A stretch of 64,000 nt of DNA from Clarkia xantiana subsp. parviflora (Eukaryota > Streptophyta > Magnoliopsida > Myrtales > Onagraceae), in NCBI GenBank assembly GCA_036873135.1, contig JAPTYO010000059.1:12517066-12581065 (forward strand). The letters are read 5' to 3'. Position 1 is the first letter of the stretch. Each line of letters opens with the position of its first letter. The notes under the pieces were generated by a model. That model made no database searches and was not told the origin of the DNA. It saw only the letters and a program-made list of their open reading frames with translations. Both the position numbers and the translations under genes were made by a program. Shown here piece by piece: positions 48,216-60,823 of this stretch.

Positions 48216-49744
48216 AGGCTTAGAATTCTATAAATTAGATTTTACTTAATTATGTTGTATACTATAAAGAATAGTTATTATTAGACTTCCATAGTTATGA
48301 ATGGTACAAAAAGGTCAATTACGTTTTAGCCAATTAGCTATGGCCTGTATTTTCTTAATGATGATAGATAAGTGTGCATATATTCTTTTACGATTACTTT
48401 TTTTTTTTTTTTGTAAAAGAAGAATTTATTAGTTACCTAATGATGATAGATAAGTATGTATTTATTTATAAGATTATTTTATTTTGTAAAAGGAGAATTA
48501 GTTACCTACCAAACATCACCTACTATCCGACTTTAGAATGCATCTCAATCAATCTGTATTAATTTATTTTATTTATCTAGAAAAAATATAAATATTTTTT
48601 TCTTTATTTTACGAAGAGACTAAAATATGAGATAAAAGTATTTATTAATTTGCAGTCAATCAATACTTTATTCCTAAATTTATAAAGCTTTAATTAAATT
48701 AGTAAATGCTGGCTAGTACGATTTTTTTTTTAAGTAAAATAATTAAAATTGGTTTTGAGAAATGGTAATAACATGAAAAATTCAGAGACATAATATTGAA
48801 AATTTTATTTATATATGTAACATTTTTCTATTGTTTATTATTATTATTATTATTATTATTATATTGCTTACTATATAATATATTTATTAATTATATATAT
48901 ACCTTCTAAACAATATATATATATGTAAAAACATGTTCGTGATTTTTATGTATATTATTTTTTATTTAAATTTATGTTGTGTTTGTTATTTTTTAATATG
49001 GTATACCGATATTATAATATTAAAATAGATTAATTTTAAAAATAAAGATCTAATGTTATCACTATGCTCCCACTCAAATTTTAAAAAAAATAGTATTATT
49101 ACTCCACTTAAATTGCAAAGATCCAAAAGGTCTCGTATGTGAGAGAGTGAAAGAATTTTATTTTTTCCAACAAATAATGAAAGAAGATACTTGCAAAAAA
49201 AAAATAGTGCTAAATAATACATAAAATATTTAACACTGTTTTTTTATATTTAACATATCAAACTTTTAAAAAAATTGAAATCTTACCACTATAAGTCATT
49301 GGAGATTGGATCTTTATGCTTGTTAGGTCACTACACCACGACAACAAAGATGAAGACAACTCAACTCAGCTCGTAGACTTTATCCTTGATCCAGCTCCAT
49401 AATTTTACTATAATTTTACGATGAAGAAAATAATAAATTAGTGAGCTATATAAACAGAAGGGATGAAACACGATACAAATGTTATAAAAGTTCTCCACGA
49501 TTGTAAAAATTAAATACAATTTATAGTATTCTTCATACATATATAACAACTAATTAAGTAACTTATAATTAATGGAAGAAAAAACAATGTACAATTGTTA
49601 ATCACATCAAACTATCGATAGATTTTCATTAAAAAAAAAAAAAACTATCAATGACAGAAAAACTATTATATTGAGAGAAAATAAATTACCTCATCCAATA
49701 ATCCAATAATTAACCAAAAGAGCTTAGACCCCATACCTGTTAAA

Positions 49745-49811
<67 letters not shown>

Positions 49812-50330
49812 TAAAAAGATGTGAGAACAATGTAAAAGACAATATTATATTATTTGTTAGGAAGTATCGAGAGAAAGCATGCATGTAACAACTAAACGGT
49901 TAAATAAGTAGATACTGATATTGTCGATTGCGAACCTAATTATAACAACTCCCGAATATTGCACATTGCACTTGGCTTCCTATATCATAATTAAACAAAA
50001 ACATAAAATAACATCAATTCTATATACGAAATCAAATTTAAATAAAATTAAAGAACGCACTATTTTTGTTATTATTCAATCTAGTTCCTACCTACCTTTG
50101 CTGCTTCTTATCGTGTACCACCCACAGTATACATATATATAATATAAATATACCATCCACACTATTACAAATCCAACAACAATCATTACTCGTTTCTCCT
50201 TCCACACTTCGGAACTCTGGCGTCTCCATCTTTGTATATATATATGGCTAGGGTTTCTAGCAATGTCATCTGCCTTAATTAATTGCTTTAAGAATTTTAT
50301 CTCGGGCTCGGTGAATGGTTTAATTAATCC

Positions 50331-50397
<67 letters not shown>

Positions 50398-50996
50398 CAA
50401 ATCAGAATGGTTCTTTAATTAGAATCTATATATAATTAAGTAATATTATATATACATATAGACACTTAAATAGCAAATAGTGATCATATATATAATACGG
50501 CCAATACTTCTTCTTGCACATTATAGAAGAATATAAAGCCAACTATATGTATATATTATTTACATTTACGTTCATTATTTTCTATATATATATTGCTTAC
50601 GTGGCGGCCAGTGGCCTTCCGGAACCAAACTGTATAGATTTACTATTTAAAAGGAAACTTTTAATTAATTTATTTCTTTAAATTGCGTAGAGACCAAAAT
50701 AGGAGATAAAAATACTTCTTAATTTTCAATCAATCAATATTATGTATCTAAATTTAGAGAACCCCTAATAAATTATGATTAAATTAGGCAACGCTGACTG
50801 GACAAAATGTCCACGTGTCAGCTAGAGGGCTTCCGGTGCTGAATTAATATAATATAGTAGATGTGCCTTTCCTCGTTGACTCTTTTTGTTTTGTTTTTGT
50901 TTTTTTATATAAAATTATATACATCGTTGAGAAATACAAATTCCGATATGTAGATTCCGATTTGTAAGTTCCAACGTCCCATTGATTGTAGTGCTT
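48216..50996. other. AT-rich gene-free stretch with long (TA)n runs
   Basis: TA microsatellites occupy about 49748-49807 and 50332-50394, and an ATT run lies near 48837-48861. Short open frames here are low complexity. I see no gene. Confidence 0.6.
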
Positions 50997-51102
50997 TAAT
51001 ATTAAGGGTTAACAAGTCTTTTGGTCCATGATGTTTGACAACTTTTGGGTTTTGGTCAATGCTGTTTTTTTTTACCTAGTTTTGGTACCGTATGTTTGCA
51101 GA

Positions 51103-52488
51103 TAGGGTTGGGCATAAAAACCGGTTCGGGCGAACCGAATCTGAACCAATACGAACCGGTTTTGACTGAACCGGTTCTTAAATGGTTCGGTTTTTATAAG
51201 GAGTATATGGAGCGGTTTTCGACTAGTTCAAAACAGGTTCTGAACCGGTTTCGAACCGGTTTTTAAAAACCACTTTTGTTACATAAACCCTAACTTGTTA
51301 GATAGTAATACACCCTTACATTATTTTTTTGGTAGAATAAAGGGTTGTAAACGAGCCGAGTATCTAACAAGCTCGACTCGACTCAGTTTAATCAAATTCG
51401 AGCTCGAACTCGGCCGAGCTTTAATTTTTCAAGCTCGAGCTCGACTCGGTAACATACTCGACGTGTTCGAGTTCGGCTCGACTCGGCTCGATAATATTAA
51501 GAAAAAAATTAATTTAAATTATAAACGGTGCACCTTATTAGCTCGAGCTCGAACTTGACTCGATTAGGTTTTTGGCTCGAACTCGGGCTCTACCTCGACT
51601 TGAACTCAATATATACATATATAATATTATTACGTAAAGCTCGAAAAACTAGAACTCGAACTCGACTTGAATAGAAAAGCAAAAAAGCTCGATTAGGCTC
51701 GCGAGCTCTCGAGTCGAGTACCAGTGAACTCGAACTCGACTCGGTATCAGAAAAAGCTCGACTCAACTCAGAATTTAGCGAGTCAAATATCGACCGAGCC
51801 GATCTCGAACAGCTCACGAGTAGCTTGACTCGTTTACGCCCCTAGGATACATTCTTCACTATTTGGGTTTGGTTCATATTTGATATATATGTGGTCGTAG
51901 TAGGTTTGTTTACTTATATATAGTTATTATATATTCGGTTAACCCATATCAGTTCTACATTAAATTGAGTTCAGTTTTTAACTCAAAACTTAATTTAGAA
52001 GTAGTTCTATATTTTAACTGAGATGATAGATTAACTCACTTAATATACAAGCAATTTGTATTTTTTTCAACCATAAATTTGCTGCACTTTTAAAGTTTGA
52101 GCTACGCCACTTGACGTCGTTTAAAGTCTCGAGATTTATGTTATAAATATTTGAATTCTTTTTTATATTATTAGATTGTTTGGAATTTAGACTTTGATAC
52201 TTTCTACTCTGAAGTGATCGGTTGTTTTCATAATTTGTATTTTGCATATTTGTGAATTGTTTATGGATTATCAACTTGGGTGTGTATTTTTAATTTTAGT
52301 AAAAAAATATGAAAAAAAGGTTCAAAACCGATTCGAACCGGTTCAAAACCGGTTTTACTATAGTTCGGTTCTAGGAGCTAAAATATGGTTCGGTTCTTAC
52401 TTGGTACAGAAAACCAACTGAACCTAAAATCTGGTTTTGGTTCGGTTCTGAACCGGTTCGGCCCAGAACCGAACCATGCCCAGCCCTA
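51103..52488. mobile_element. hAT-type element with 8-bp TSD, nested
   Basis: A 1386-bp element begins TAGGGTTGGGCATAAAAACC and ends GAACCATGCCCAGCCCTA. The perfect 8-bp TSD TTTGCAGA lies at 51095-51102 and 52489-52496. Subterminal ACCGGTTCGG repeats mark both ends, as typical transposase-binding arrays do. No transposase is present. A further repeat lies inside. Confidence 0.93.
51341..51846. mobile_element. Innermost GAGCTCG-rich hAT-like repeat
   Basis: The left end GGGTTGTAAACGAGCCGAG pairs with the right end GACTCGTTTACGCCCCT. The interior is packed with CTCGAGCTCGACTCG-like motifs. The flanks do not give a convincing TSD, so the borders are approximate. Confidence 0.65.
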
Positions 52489-52941
52489 TTTGCAGATTTT
52501 TTCTAGTTTTTGGTCCGACCGTTACATTCCGTCCATTTTTTTACATGTACAAGTCATGTGATCCACCCTAAACTTTCAATTTTGTTCAATTTAGTCCCTC
52601 TAATACTTTCCTAACCTTTTTTTTGTTCAATTTAGTCCCGACGTTTCAAAATTTCAATAAGACCTATTGTCCAATTGGGGTCAATTTTGAAACTTCGGGA
52701 CTAAATTGAACAAAAAAAAAGTTAAGAAAGTATTAGAGCGACTAAATTTAAAGTTTAGAGTGGATCACGTGACTTGAATGTTGAACATGTCAAAAAAATG
52801 GACGGAATGTAACGGTTAGACCAAAACTAGAAAAAATCTGCAAAGATATGGTACCAAAACTAGGTAAAAAAAACATTATTGACCAAAACCCAAAAGTTTT
52901 CAAACATCATAGACCAAAAGACCTGTTAACCCTAATATTAA

Positions 52942-53584
52942 AGTACCCGGCCTAAAATTACAGAAACACTCGTAAAAAAAATATATAATACCAGGTGGAT
53001 ATTTAATATCTAAATTATATTGACAAAAACTTGTCAGTTTCTTCCATATATAAATAATGGGAGCTGCTACATCATGCGAAACAAGCATGCGACATACTCA
53101 TGTGGCAAAACAGTAATTAATGACAAAACAGAGGGTATTGTTGCTTTGAGACTCACCTGCATGACACTCGCACGAAGGGAGCCGCATGTTTAAGCATTTC
53201 TCGTAAATAATTTTGTATAGTGTATCCCATTATCGAGATCCTAGATCCACCACTGACTCAACCTGAGTATTATCAAGTTCAAGCTTAACTCGACATACTA
53301 AAAAGTTCGAGTTCGACTCTGCTTAAATTTTTTTCGATTTGATATCTGATATACCATTTATTTTACTTTTTACTTTTCAGACCAACAGTGGTGTTAAATT
53401 TTAATATGATTTTGACTTCAAATTTGTTGTAACCATGAAAATAATGTTTAAGAACTTAAAAGCGGTTTGAATTATAAATCATGTTGCAAATTTAAAACTG
53501 TATTTTAACATCAAAATCGTACTAAAAAATTAAAATAATAAATATGATGCATCAAATATCAATTCATAATAAAAAACAGATATA
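52942..53584. other. Intergenic DNA, no gene seen
   Basis: AT-rich sequence between the nested transposon and the solo LTR. No domain or element boundary was recognised. Confidence 0.5.
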
Positions 53585-53589
53585 CCAAA

Positions 53590-54331
53590 TGATGGGTTCC
53601 GATGTAATCGTTAGCCCCGTTAACAGTCAATAAACGGCGGGTAAGCCTAGAGGGCCTCGCGAAAGACCTGGAAGGTCCAGAAGCCCAGTATGAAGGGTCC
53701 CGACGAGATCGGTCCCGATATATGAACTGAATGCTCCCGACGAGAAGCCTCTGAGTAGGCCCCAATATGCCTTTGAGAAGGTCCCGATAATAAAGCCCCG
53801 AGAATGCTGGCCCTGTCCCGTGGGACGAGGGGTCCTGGGTGGTGACCTAGAATGAGACAACTCTGGAGTCCCCGATATGGATCGGGACTTGTGATCAGAG
53901 GATAAGACCAAGAAACCCGCCTACTAGATAGAGTAGTGGGGAAACGGTTAAGATACGGATAAACTCCCCCGAGATACGCAGGGTGTGCCCGAGATACGCG
54001 GAGCGTGGGCGAGATACGCGGAGCGTGGGGCGAGATACGCGGAATCCTGAACGAGATATACGGAACGTGGGTAAACTGCCAGGCGCGGTTACAGGTAACT
54101 GAGGTAACTTCCCCTCCTATATAAATGAGGAAGTTACCTCAGAAAGGTTACACACTCTCTAATACGAACTTAGACTATTGCTATCCACCCCATCGTTCAA
54201 ACTCTAATTTAAGCATCGGAGAGGGATTCTGGGTCACCACCCAGATCATCCCTTTTTTGCAGGATTACGCGGAGCTAAGGAGTTCAGGTTTTCCGTCAAG
54301 AACGTACCGGAGTTTCGACCGTGATCCAACA
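53590..54331 (+). mobile_element. Solo LTR with 5-bp TSD
   Basis: A 742-bp segment begins TGATGGGTTCC and ends GTGATCCAACA (TG...CA), flanked by the 5-bp TSD CCAAA at 53585-53589 and 54332-54336. It is GC-richer than its surroundings. It contains TATATAAATGAGGAAG (promoter-like, about 54117-54132) and about five tandem ~25-bp units with the core CGAGATACGCGGA at 53965-54070. The 3' part (GCATCGGAGAGGGATTCTGGG) resembles the LTR ends of Ty3/gypsy Tat-type elements. No internal domain is present, so it is a solo LTR. Confidence 0.88.
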
Positions 54332-54336
54332 CCAAA

Positions 54337-55107
54337 TTTTAACATGAACTATATTTTATAGGGCTTTTAATTGTTTAGTTTTTTAAGTCCTAGGTTTATT
54401 GACGGTAAAGACAAATTAAATGGCTGATGATTCATATTGGAAATGGAAAACGACATATCCAAGGCTGATTTCATTCTTTGACGTAGTTATGTTTCGAACA
54501 ACTGCAGCTGAATTCATGCACGTTTTTAGCGTGGGACGTCACGTTTATTGGTTTACCTTTTATAGATAGATATACATCAGCGCACATGCGGAAATCCATT
54601 AAAGCGTGGCGAACAGATATATATGTTCCGTCCGTCCTTTCTAAAAAAAAGAATCATTAAGATCGCGTCAACTAAAAATAAAATGACGCCAAAATGATTT
54701 ATTTATAAATAAATGAACGACTAAAGTTCTTACCTAAAAATGAAAGTTATTTATCTATTAAATTAACTCCGTTTTAATTAATAATAATTATAGACTTCAA
54801 ATATATTTATTTCTTATTTTATTGCTTCTTTACCTATACAAAAATATAATTATATTATTAAACCTAAAACAAAAATACCACAACATGCGATACTACTTTT
54901 AACACTTTTTAAGAAATATTTAGCGTTCAATAAATCTATGACTTTACCTTAATATAGTAAAATAAAAATTGAGCGAGCCATAATTTTAACAGTAGAAATA
55001 TTTATTTACATTAAACAACATTCTCTATAGGTAAATTACAGAGCATCTTCAAATTCATCGACTACATTCATTCACGCAATACTTAAATTATTGGTAACGC
55101 GACAAAT
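54337..55107. other. 3' flank of the ERF gene, AT-rich
   Basis: No gene or element border was recognised. The right part is probably ERF 3' UTR. Confidence 0.45.
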
Positions 55108-55827
55108 CTAGTAACTATTAGAATTTCCATTCGTGGAGTCCGACGAGTCGCCGCCAAAATCCATCAACGTCAACATCTGCTGCATCTCTTCATCCCCGAG
55201 AAACTCCCAGAAATCAGTCTCCGCCACCCCGCCGCTATTCTCCGGCAACGTCTGCTCTCCGTTCCCGGAACCATCAATCTCCGACTGCGAATTTAAAGCA
55301 GCCCCGTTCAAAGTATAATCATCAAATGGGAAATTGAGCTTCGCGCGGGGCCCACGGAACTCCATCGCCGCCCTGTCGTAAGCTCTGGCAGCTTCCTCAG
55401 CCGTGGCGAACGTCCCCAGCCAGACCCGCGCGGCCCGCCGTGGGTCCCTGATCTCCGCCGCCCATTTCCCCCACGGCCTCTGCCTCACGCCTCTGTAGTG
55501 CTTGCCGTTCTTCGATTTGGACGACCTTCTCGAGGTTGTCAATGGCGTCCTCTGTTCTTCCGGCGCAAAATAGCTGCAGCCCAGGCATCCATGGATTCCG
55601 CATTGATGGCAGGTGACGGAATCAAATGACGGCGGCGAGTAGCCGGAGTAGCTCGGGTAAATGCCACCGCCGGTGGAGGAGCTGTGAGAGGACGCGCCGG
55701 AGACGACGTTGGTGAGGGCGTCGACCATGACGGAGAGTTCTCCGTCGTGTGTTAGGTTGACCGGCGGCGGAGATCCGCCGGAGTAAGGCGTTCCGGCGAT
55801 CTTGGATCGCTTCTGTGACTTGTGCAT
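55108..55827 (-). CDS. Group X ERF transcription factor (ERF109/110-like)
   Basis: An intronless frame encodes 239 residues from [12 protein letters not shown]. Conserved parts in order: basic N-terminus, [15 protein letters not shown] (about 30-44), a Cys motif C73-x2-C-x4-C-x2-C84 (the CMX-1 type of group X), a basic stretch, then the AP2/ERF domain at about 111-168 ([19 protein letters not shown] to RAKLNFP). The C-terminus is acidic ([17 protein letters not shown]), like an activation domain. A longer in-frame start exists at 55869, but a TATA box at 55881-55888 sits too close to it, so the internal ATG at 55827 is preferred. Family knowledge: group X members such as ERF109 respond to wounding, oxidative stress and jasmonate. 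Confidence 0.92.
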   Translation of the reverse strand: MHKSQKRSKIAGTPYSGGSPPPVNLTHDGELSVMVDALTNVVSGASSHSSSTGGGIYPSYSGYSPPSFDSVTCHQCGIHGCLGCSYFAPEEQRTPLTTSRRSSKSKNGKHYRGVRQRPWGKWAAEIRDPRRAARVWLGTFATAEEAARAYDRAAMEFRGPRAKLNFPFDDYTLNGAALNSQSEIDGSGNGEQTLPENSGGVAETDFWEFLGDEEMQQMLTLMDFGGDSSDSTNGNSNSY

Positions 55828-55880
55828 GGCTTGAATTTGCAGTGGATGTTGGTGATGGAGTGGAGTCAACTCCAGTGGAC

Positions 55881-56045
55881 TTTATATACGGTTGGGTTGC
55901 TGACGTGGATTTCCAGCTGGGCCTACGTAAAACAGTTTCAGACACGGGGTTTTGAAGGTGGAAATGAAAAGGCGCACGTGGGAAATTTCAGCAAAGAGTG
56001 AAGATGGACGAGATGACGTCAGCCGATCTCAAAGTGGTTGACACA
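55881..56045 (-). promoter_or_regulatory. Promoter elements of the ERF gene
   Basis: A TATATAAA box on the minus strand lies at 55881-55888. Upstream are a G-box CACGTG at 55975-55980, a palindromic as-1/CRE-like TGACGTCA at 56014-56021, and a TTGAC W-box core near 56038-56042. These are bZIP, bHLH and WRKY sites typical of stress-inducible ERF genes; their function here is inferred. Confidence 0.7.
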
Positions 56046-56942
56046 CGGGGGTCTCCGGTGTAATTATTCCGCTTTTTAGTTGTTTAGAGGAATCGAGCAT
56101 TAATTATTATTATTATTATTATGGAGTTTAATCAACTTGGCTTAATCGCGTTAACGGTGCTTAATGCATTTCGATCAAATCATCAGGTTCGGTTCAGTGC
56201 ACATATACTAGTACTAGTGTTAGTGTTAAGAACGTGTTTATTGTTTATTTTATATTTATTTAATCTCGTAAAAGTTGATAAGAAAATTTCAGTGGTAATA
56301 ATTAAATTGATTAAATAAATCTGTAACTATATAATGAACTAAATGTAAAGTATGATTTGGGATTAATATTAAATAGACGGCAAAATTGGGACCCATAATT
56401 GGAATTGGGTCTGTGTGGACTGAACTAACAAACAGTATGTGTGTACACGACCTTAAAATAAACATGAACTCCATGTCGACAGAATTAAGGGGAGTACATG
56501 ATCAATGTATCACATGGATAAGTCATTGACCAGCGGGACCAGGTCAACGCCGAAATTCGAGTGAGTTATCGCTTTTAGTAGTGTCCTTTTCTTTCTAATA
56601 ATAATATGGTCGGTGCAAGGGGATTACTATTTCGGCGCTTGCTGCTGGATAATTAAAGTTTATGCAATTGTAAAGTTTATGTATCATCAATTCAGTTATT
56701 AAGCCGTATATATTAATTAATCCAAAAGTCAAAACTATCTTTCATTATTTTGACTTTCCGTATCTTCTGTTCAAATTATAATAACAGTAGGCCTGATTTC
56801 GATGATACCAGATTGGGCTTTAAAGCTCAGTGTCTAGCTATAGAAATTAGAAAGCCTAAAACAGTGCTTATTTTAAAGCACGAAAGCAAAATAATCTTAA
56901 TTATTTACAGGAGTTCTCTATCAAAACAATGTATGGCCAGTA
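56046..56942. other. Intergenic DNA, no gene seen
   Basis: Mixed AT-rich sequence with an ATT microsatellite near 56103-56120. No gene recognised. Confidence 0.45.
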
Positions 56943-58405
56943 GAGATTATAGCTATTCGGATTGATTCGGTCAAAATTCGAACTCAACTCGAAAAAATTG
57001 AGTTGAGTCGAGCTTTTTAGTATGTCGAGCTTGAGCTTGATAATACTCGGCTCAAGTGACTCGCGAGCCTTAACGAGATTCGAGTTCGAGTTTATAAATC
57101 GATTCGAGCCGAGTTTGATTCTTATTTTTATTTTATACTAATTAATTATTACATAAGTCCGAGTTCGAGTCTAGTCGAGTCGAGTTGAACTCGATTTTTT
57201 TAACCATGAGAAATACTAATTTATTATAATGAAGAAATATTTAACGAGTCGAGCTGAACCGAATTCGATTATGACGAGCTTAGAGTCGAGTTGAGTTCGA
57301 ATTTTAAAATTAGAGTTCGATCAAGTTTAAGCTTGATAAATACTATTCGAGTCGAGTCGAGCTTGACAGATACTCGAATCGACCCGATCCGATTGAGCTA
57401 AAAAAAAGTAGAGAAAGGGACACCCGATTTATCTCACGAAATTCGTAAGGAACTCCCCAGTATACCGAGTAAAATTCGGATAAGGCTATCCGATTTTATC
57501 AAATAATATCGGATAATACTTCCCTAAACTTTTATGAATAATAGGAGAAAGGTCCCGAATTTATGAATATTATATACTCGTGAACTATTTGAGATCAATT
57601 CGGTCAAAATTTAAATTCGGCTTCAATTTTTTTTTAGCAGAATCGAGCTCGAGTCGAGTTTTTTGTATGCCGGGTTAAGTTTGAGCTTGATAATACTCGG
57701 CTCTAGTGACTCGCAAGCCTAAACGAGTTTCAAGTTTATAAATCGAATCGAGTTTGATTCTTATTATTATTATTATTATTATTTATACTAATTAATTATT
57801 TCATAAGTCAACCGAATTCGAGTCTTGTCGAGCTCGATTTTTTTTAATCATGAGAAATGCTAATTTATTGTAATGAAGACATAGTTAACGTGTCGTGAGT
57901 CGAACTCGATTATATCGAGCTTAGAGTCAAGTCAGGTTGGAATTTTAAAATTAGAGCTCGGTCAAGTTCGAATTTGATAAATACTAATCGAGTCGAGTCG
58001 AACTTGACAAATACTCGAATCGACTCGGGCCGATTGAGCTAAAAAAATTCGGGAAGGGACACCCGATTTATCTCATGAAAAATCGGAGAGGTTCCTCGGT
58101 ACACCAAGTAAAATTCGGATAAGGCTACTCGATTTTATCGAACAATATCGGTACAGGTAATGATTTAGTTAGTTAAATTTCGAACTCGAATTCAACTCGA
58201 ATAAGCAAAATCATGTTTGCTTGCTTTCGACCTAAAAATCAGGCAAACATGAGCCTAAGGTGCACCATTTATAATTTAAGTGATTTTTTTTAACTTATCG
58301 AGCTGAACTCGAACTCGTCGAATATGTCACCGAGTCGAGCTCGAGTAAACCGAGTTGAGCGAGCTTGCCAGATAGTTAACTCGACTCGGCTCGTTTACAG
58401 CCTTA
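56943..58405. repeat. GAGTCGAG-rich repeat with ~640-bp direct duplication
   Basis: Two long direct copies, about 56958-57520 and 57597-58155, share the order GATTCGGTCAAAATT, GATAATACTCGGCTC, CGAGCTTAGAGTC, TCGATTGAGCTAAAAAAA-type junctions and GGGACACCCGATTTATCTC. The right edge ends CTCGACTCGGCTCGTTTACAGCC, like the hAT-type ends at 51341-51846. A matching left terminus was not found. Dense TCGAG palindromes give it a composition unlike its surroundings. Confidence 0.75.
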
Positions 58406-58792
58406 TGGCCAACCCATGGAACCAGGTGGTAGCAGCTTGTATTCAGAAGAAGAAGTATTAGTAATCCATTGTAGTTGTACAGAGTTGCTACCAATATCGA
58501 TCAAAAAAATATCTGCTATCAAAAGAATTAGAGTTGATACAGGAAATGACACTACAACATACAGACAGATACACACACTTGTTCTTTACTCGTTCTCCTA
58601 TGTGAATCTCTTTTGCTACTATATCTATTTCAACAGACTTAAATTTGGCATATTCGATGGAATATACACACAAAAAATCATCCTAGTAAGCACATTGTAG
58701 AGCATCTCTCATGGACAATTTCTATGACTATGGACAAGATTACGTTTGTCAAAATCCCAAAGTCAGAATCAGTTTACCACATTTCCAGATCT

Positions 58793-60624
58793 TCATCTTT
58801 TCACCTCCTGATGCATCTCTTCTTCCTCACTTGAAGGATCGATTTCCAGAGAGTGAGGGGGTTTACGGTTCCCTCCAATGGGCACGACCTATTAAACATC
58901 AACAACAAAAGTATTAAACTATTAACTTTTGATGAACTTGAGTAATCACTGTTGATCGTCTTATGTTATGTAAATTACTTGATCATTTGCTGCAGCGTCG
59001 ACTTTACTTCTCTTCAATCTTTTGGACAAAGGAGCATACTTTGGCTCTTTTTCCCGGTACTCTTCCACAAAGTTCTGATCCGAGTATTCTGCAAATTACA
59101 AAATGGGAGCACATGGAAGGTTAGGAAGTCGAAACAAAACTCTGTTAGGCGATAAGAGATTCACTTGATAGATAAGGTAGTTTTTGCATGTTGAACAGTT
59201 GCAACAATAGTGTGTGCATCAGGGAAATAACAGTGTCACTGATATGGCAGAAGGTAAATATTTTCGGGCAAACATAAGAAAGAAGGAACCACATATGTCT
59301 TGACTCTTGAGTGAGCTCAGACAACTTCTTTTCCAAAATCATTATTGCTTTTGCAGTGCTCATCCCTAAGTATCATCTCTCATACCAACCTTTTTTGAGG
59401 ATTTCATCAATGATATGGAACAGCATATCCAATCCAAAGAAGGTTTTACTCAAATTCCGAAAACTACAGATATTCTCTTTACAGCTAACATTTAAGGAGC
59501 AAAATAACTACTCTAAACACATGAAAATAGAAACATAAAATGTTAAAGAATTGAAGAAACCCCAGTAGAAGCGAAGCACAAAGAAATAAGAACTAAGAAG
59601 TACGATTCTGTGAAATGCATGCTTCTAAATTGTGGAGACTGCGGAGTTCATTTAGTAGTCTACTGAGTAAGCAAAACCTTGAGATAACCACTTTTAAACG
59701 GAATAATGAAGACAGACAGCTAAAAAATGGAATTACCAGTGGTGCTGCCAACTGGTTGCTTCATGGAATTGGAAGGGCCTTCTGTTAATCCACTTGGGGA
59801 AGTTGAATTCCTTGTTACACGAACTTCCTTACTATTTTTTTGCAGAGAAGCAAAAGGTTGGTTTCGGCATAATCGGGTTCCAGGCAAGACCTGACATTTC
59901 CATCCACACTTTAACACATCAGAATCAGCTAGTTACTCCCTTTATTCCTTTGAAACTTTGATCATTAAGAAACATGATCATCTAAATTGAAACTAATAAA
60001 GACAACCCCAAACCTCATCAAAAGAACTTGGCAATTTCAACAACGAACACGGAGTCTTTCGTGTGCGTCCACCCCCTGACAACATCTTATAATGCTGCAG
60101 TTGGTCCATAAATGATTTTTCTAGTGAACCAATGTAAAGACAGTGCTTCTCATTCGTCCATTCTGTGGAATGACCCTGACATATATGATTATCGTTAATC
60201 CAAGCAATAACTCCTTGTGCAATATCATAACTAGCCAAACTTTCTCAAACAGATTTTCAGCAGCTACTACCAATTAAAACGCATTAATATCCAGCAACTC
60301 AAACCGAAAAGCTCTACCATGATCAATCTAATTTGCATCCAAGAAACAGTCATATAGATTAATTTGATGGACAACCGGAGATGAACACAATCAACCATAA
60401 CTGCTAGTTTTATGAGCAGCAAGTTCTTTCTCTTCAGCCACAGATCTCGGTATCATAAAAGTCAATCGCAATGGTATATCACAGAGCGAACGGTTCAGAC
60501 TATAGAAAAGCTTGCAAGTATTGGACGAGAATGTGAATACCGTAGATGTAGCAGTATCATCGTCGCCATGGAAGCACCTCGAGCCACCGACGGTAACAAC
60601 AGACTCCGATTCAGGCAGATCCAT
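58793..60624 (-). CDS. COR27/COR28-like cold- and clock-regulated protein
   Basis: Five exons, 60541-60624, 60014-60175, 59737-59890, 58979-59088 and 58793-58888, join in frame to 201 residues. The defining block is STEWTNEKHCLYIGSLEKSF at about 31-50, followed by MDQL and GGGRTRKTP. Near the C-terminus are DQNFVEEY, a basic LSKRLKRSKVD and NDQVVPIGGNRKPP. These match Arabidopsis COR27/COR28, proteins without enzymatic domains. Family knowledge: COR27/28 are nuclear, induced by cold and evening-phased, and act with COP1 and PIF4 and on clock genes, in photomorphogenesis, flowering and freezing tolerance. Exon 1 is the least certain part; its donor ACG|GTATTC fits phase 0. Confidence 0.87.
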
Positions 60625-60823
60625 CTCTCCACCGCAAGATTCCTCCTCCTCCGTTGAGCTTCTGCTTCAATCTGAGGATAGAAAATATAGGTTTCGAATC
60701 CACAACAACCTAAACGTGACAACAGAGCTGCATTTTAGAGGGGGAGATGGCGGTGTTTGATGGGTGGTCGTCTTCTCCACTCTTGGCCTAACGTAAAAGT
60801 GGGGTCCACATGGATGCACTTTT

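Larger units (their letters stand above)
51006..52932. mobile_element. Mutator-like MITE, family C, copy 2, with nested insertions
   Basis: The outer element begins GGGTTAACAAGTCTTTTGG and ends GACCTGTTAACCC, with a perfect 9-bp TSD TAATATTAA at 50997-51005 and 52933-52941. The outer sequence aligns with the copy at 11280-11799. The extra length comes from the hAT element at 51103-52488. Confidence 0.93.

Noticed and set aside
49666..49884. Frame encoding alternating Tyr-Ile residues
   Set aside because: It is translation of a (TA)n microsatellite.
53559..53911. Minus-strand frames of 68 and 94 codons
   Set aside because: They fall in the solo LTR, which is non-coding; no gag or pol similarity.
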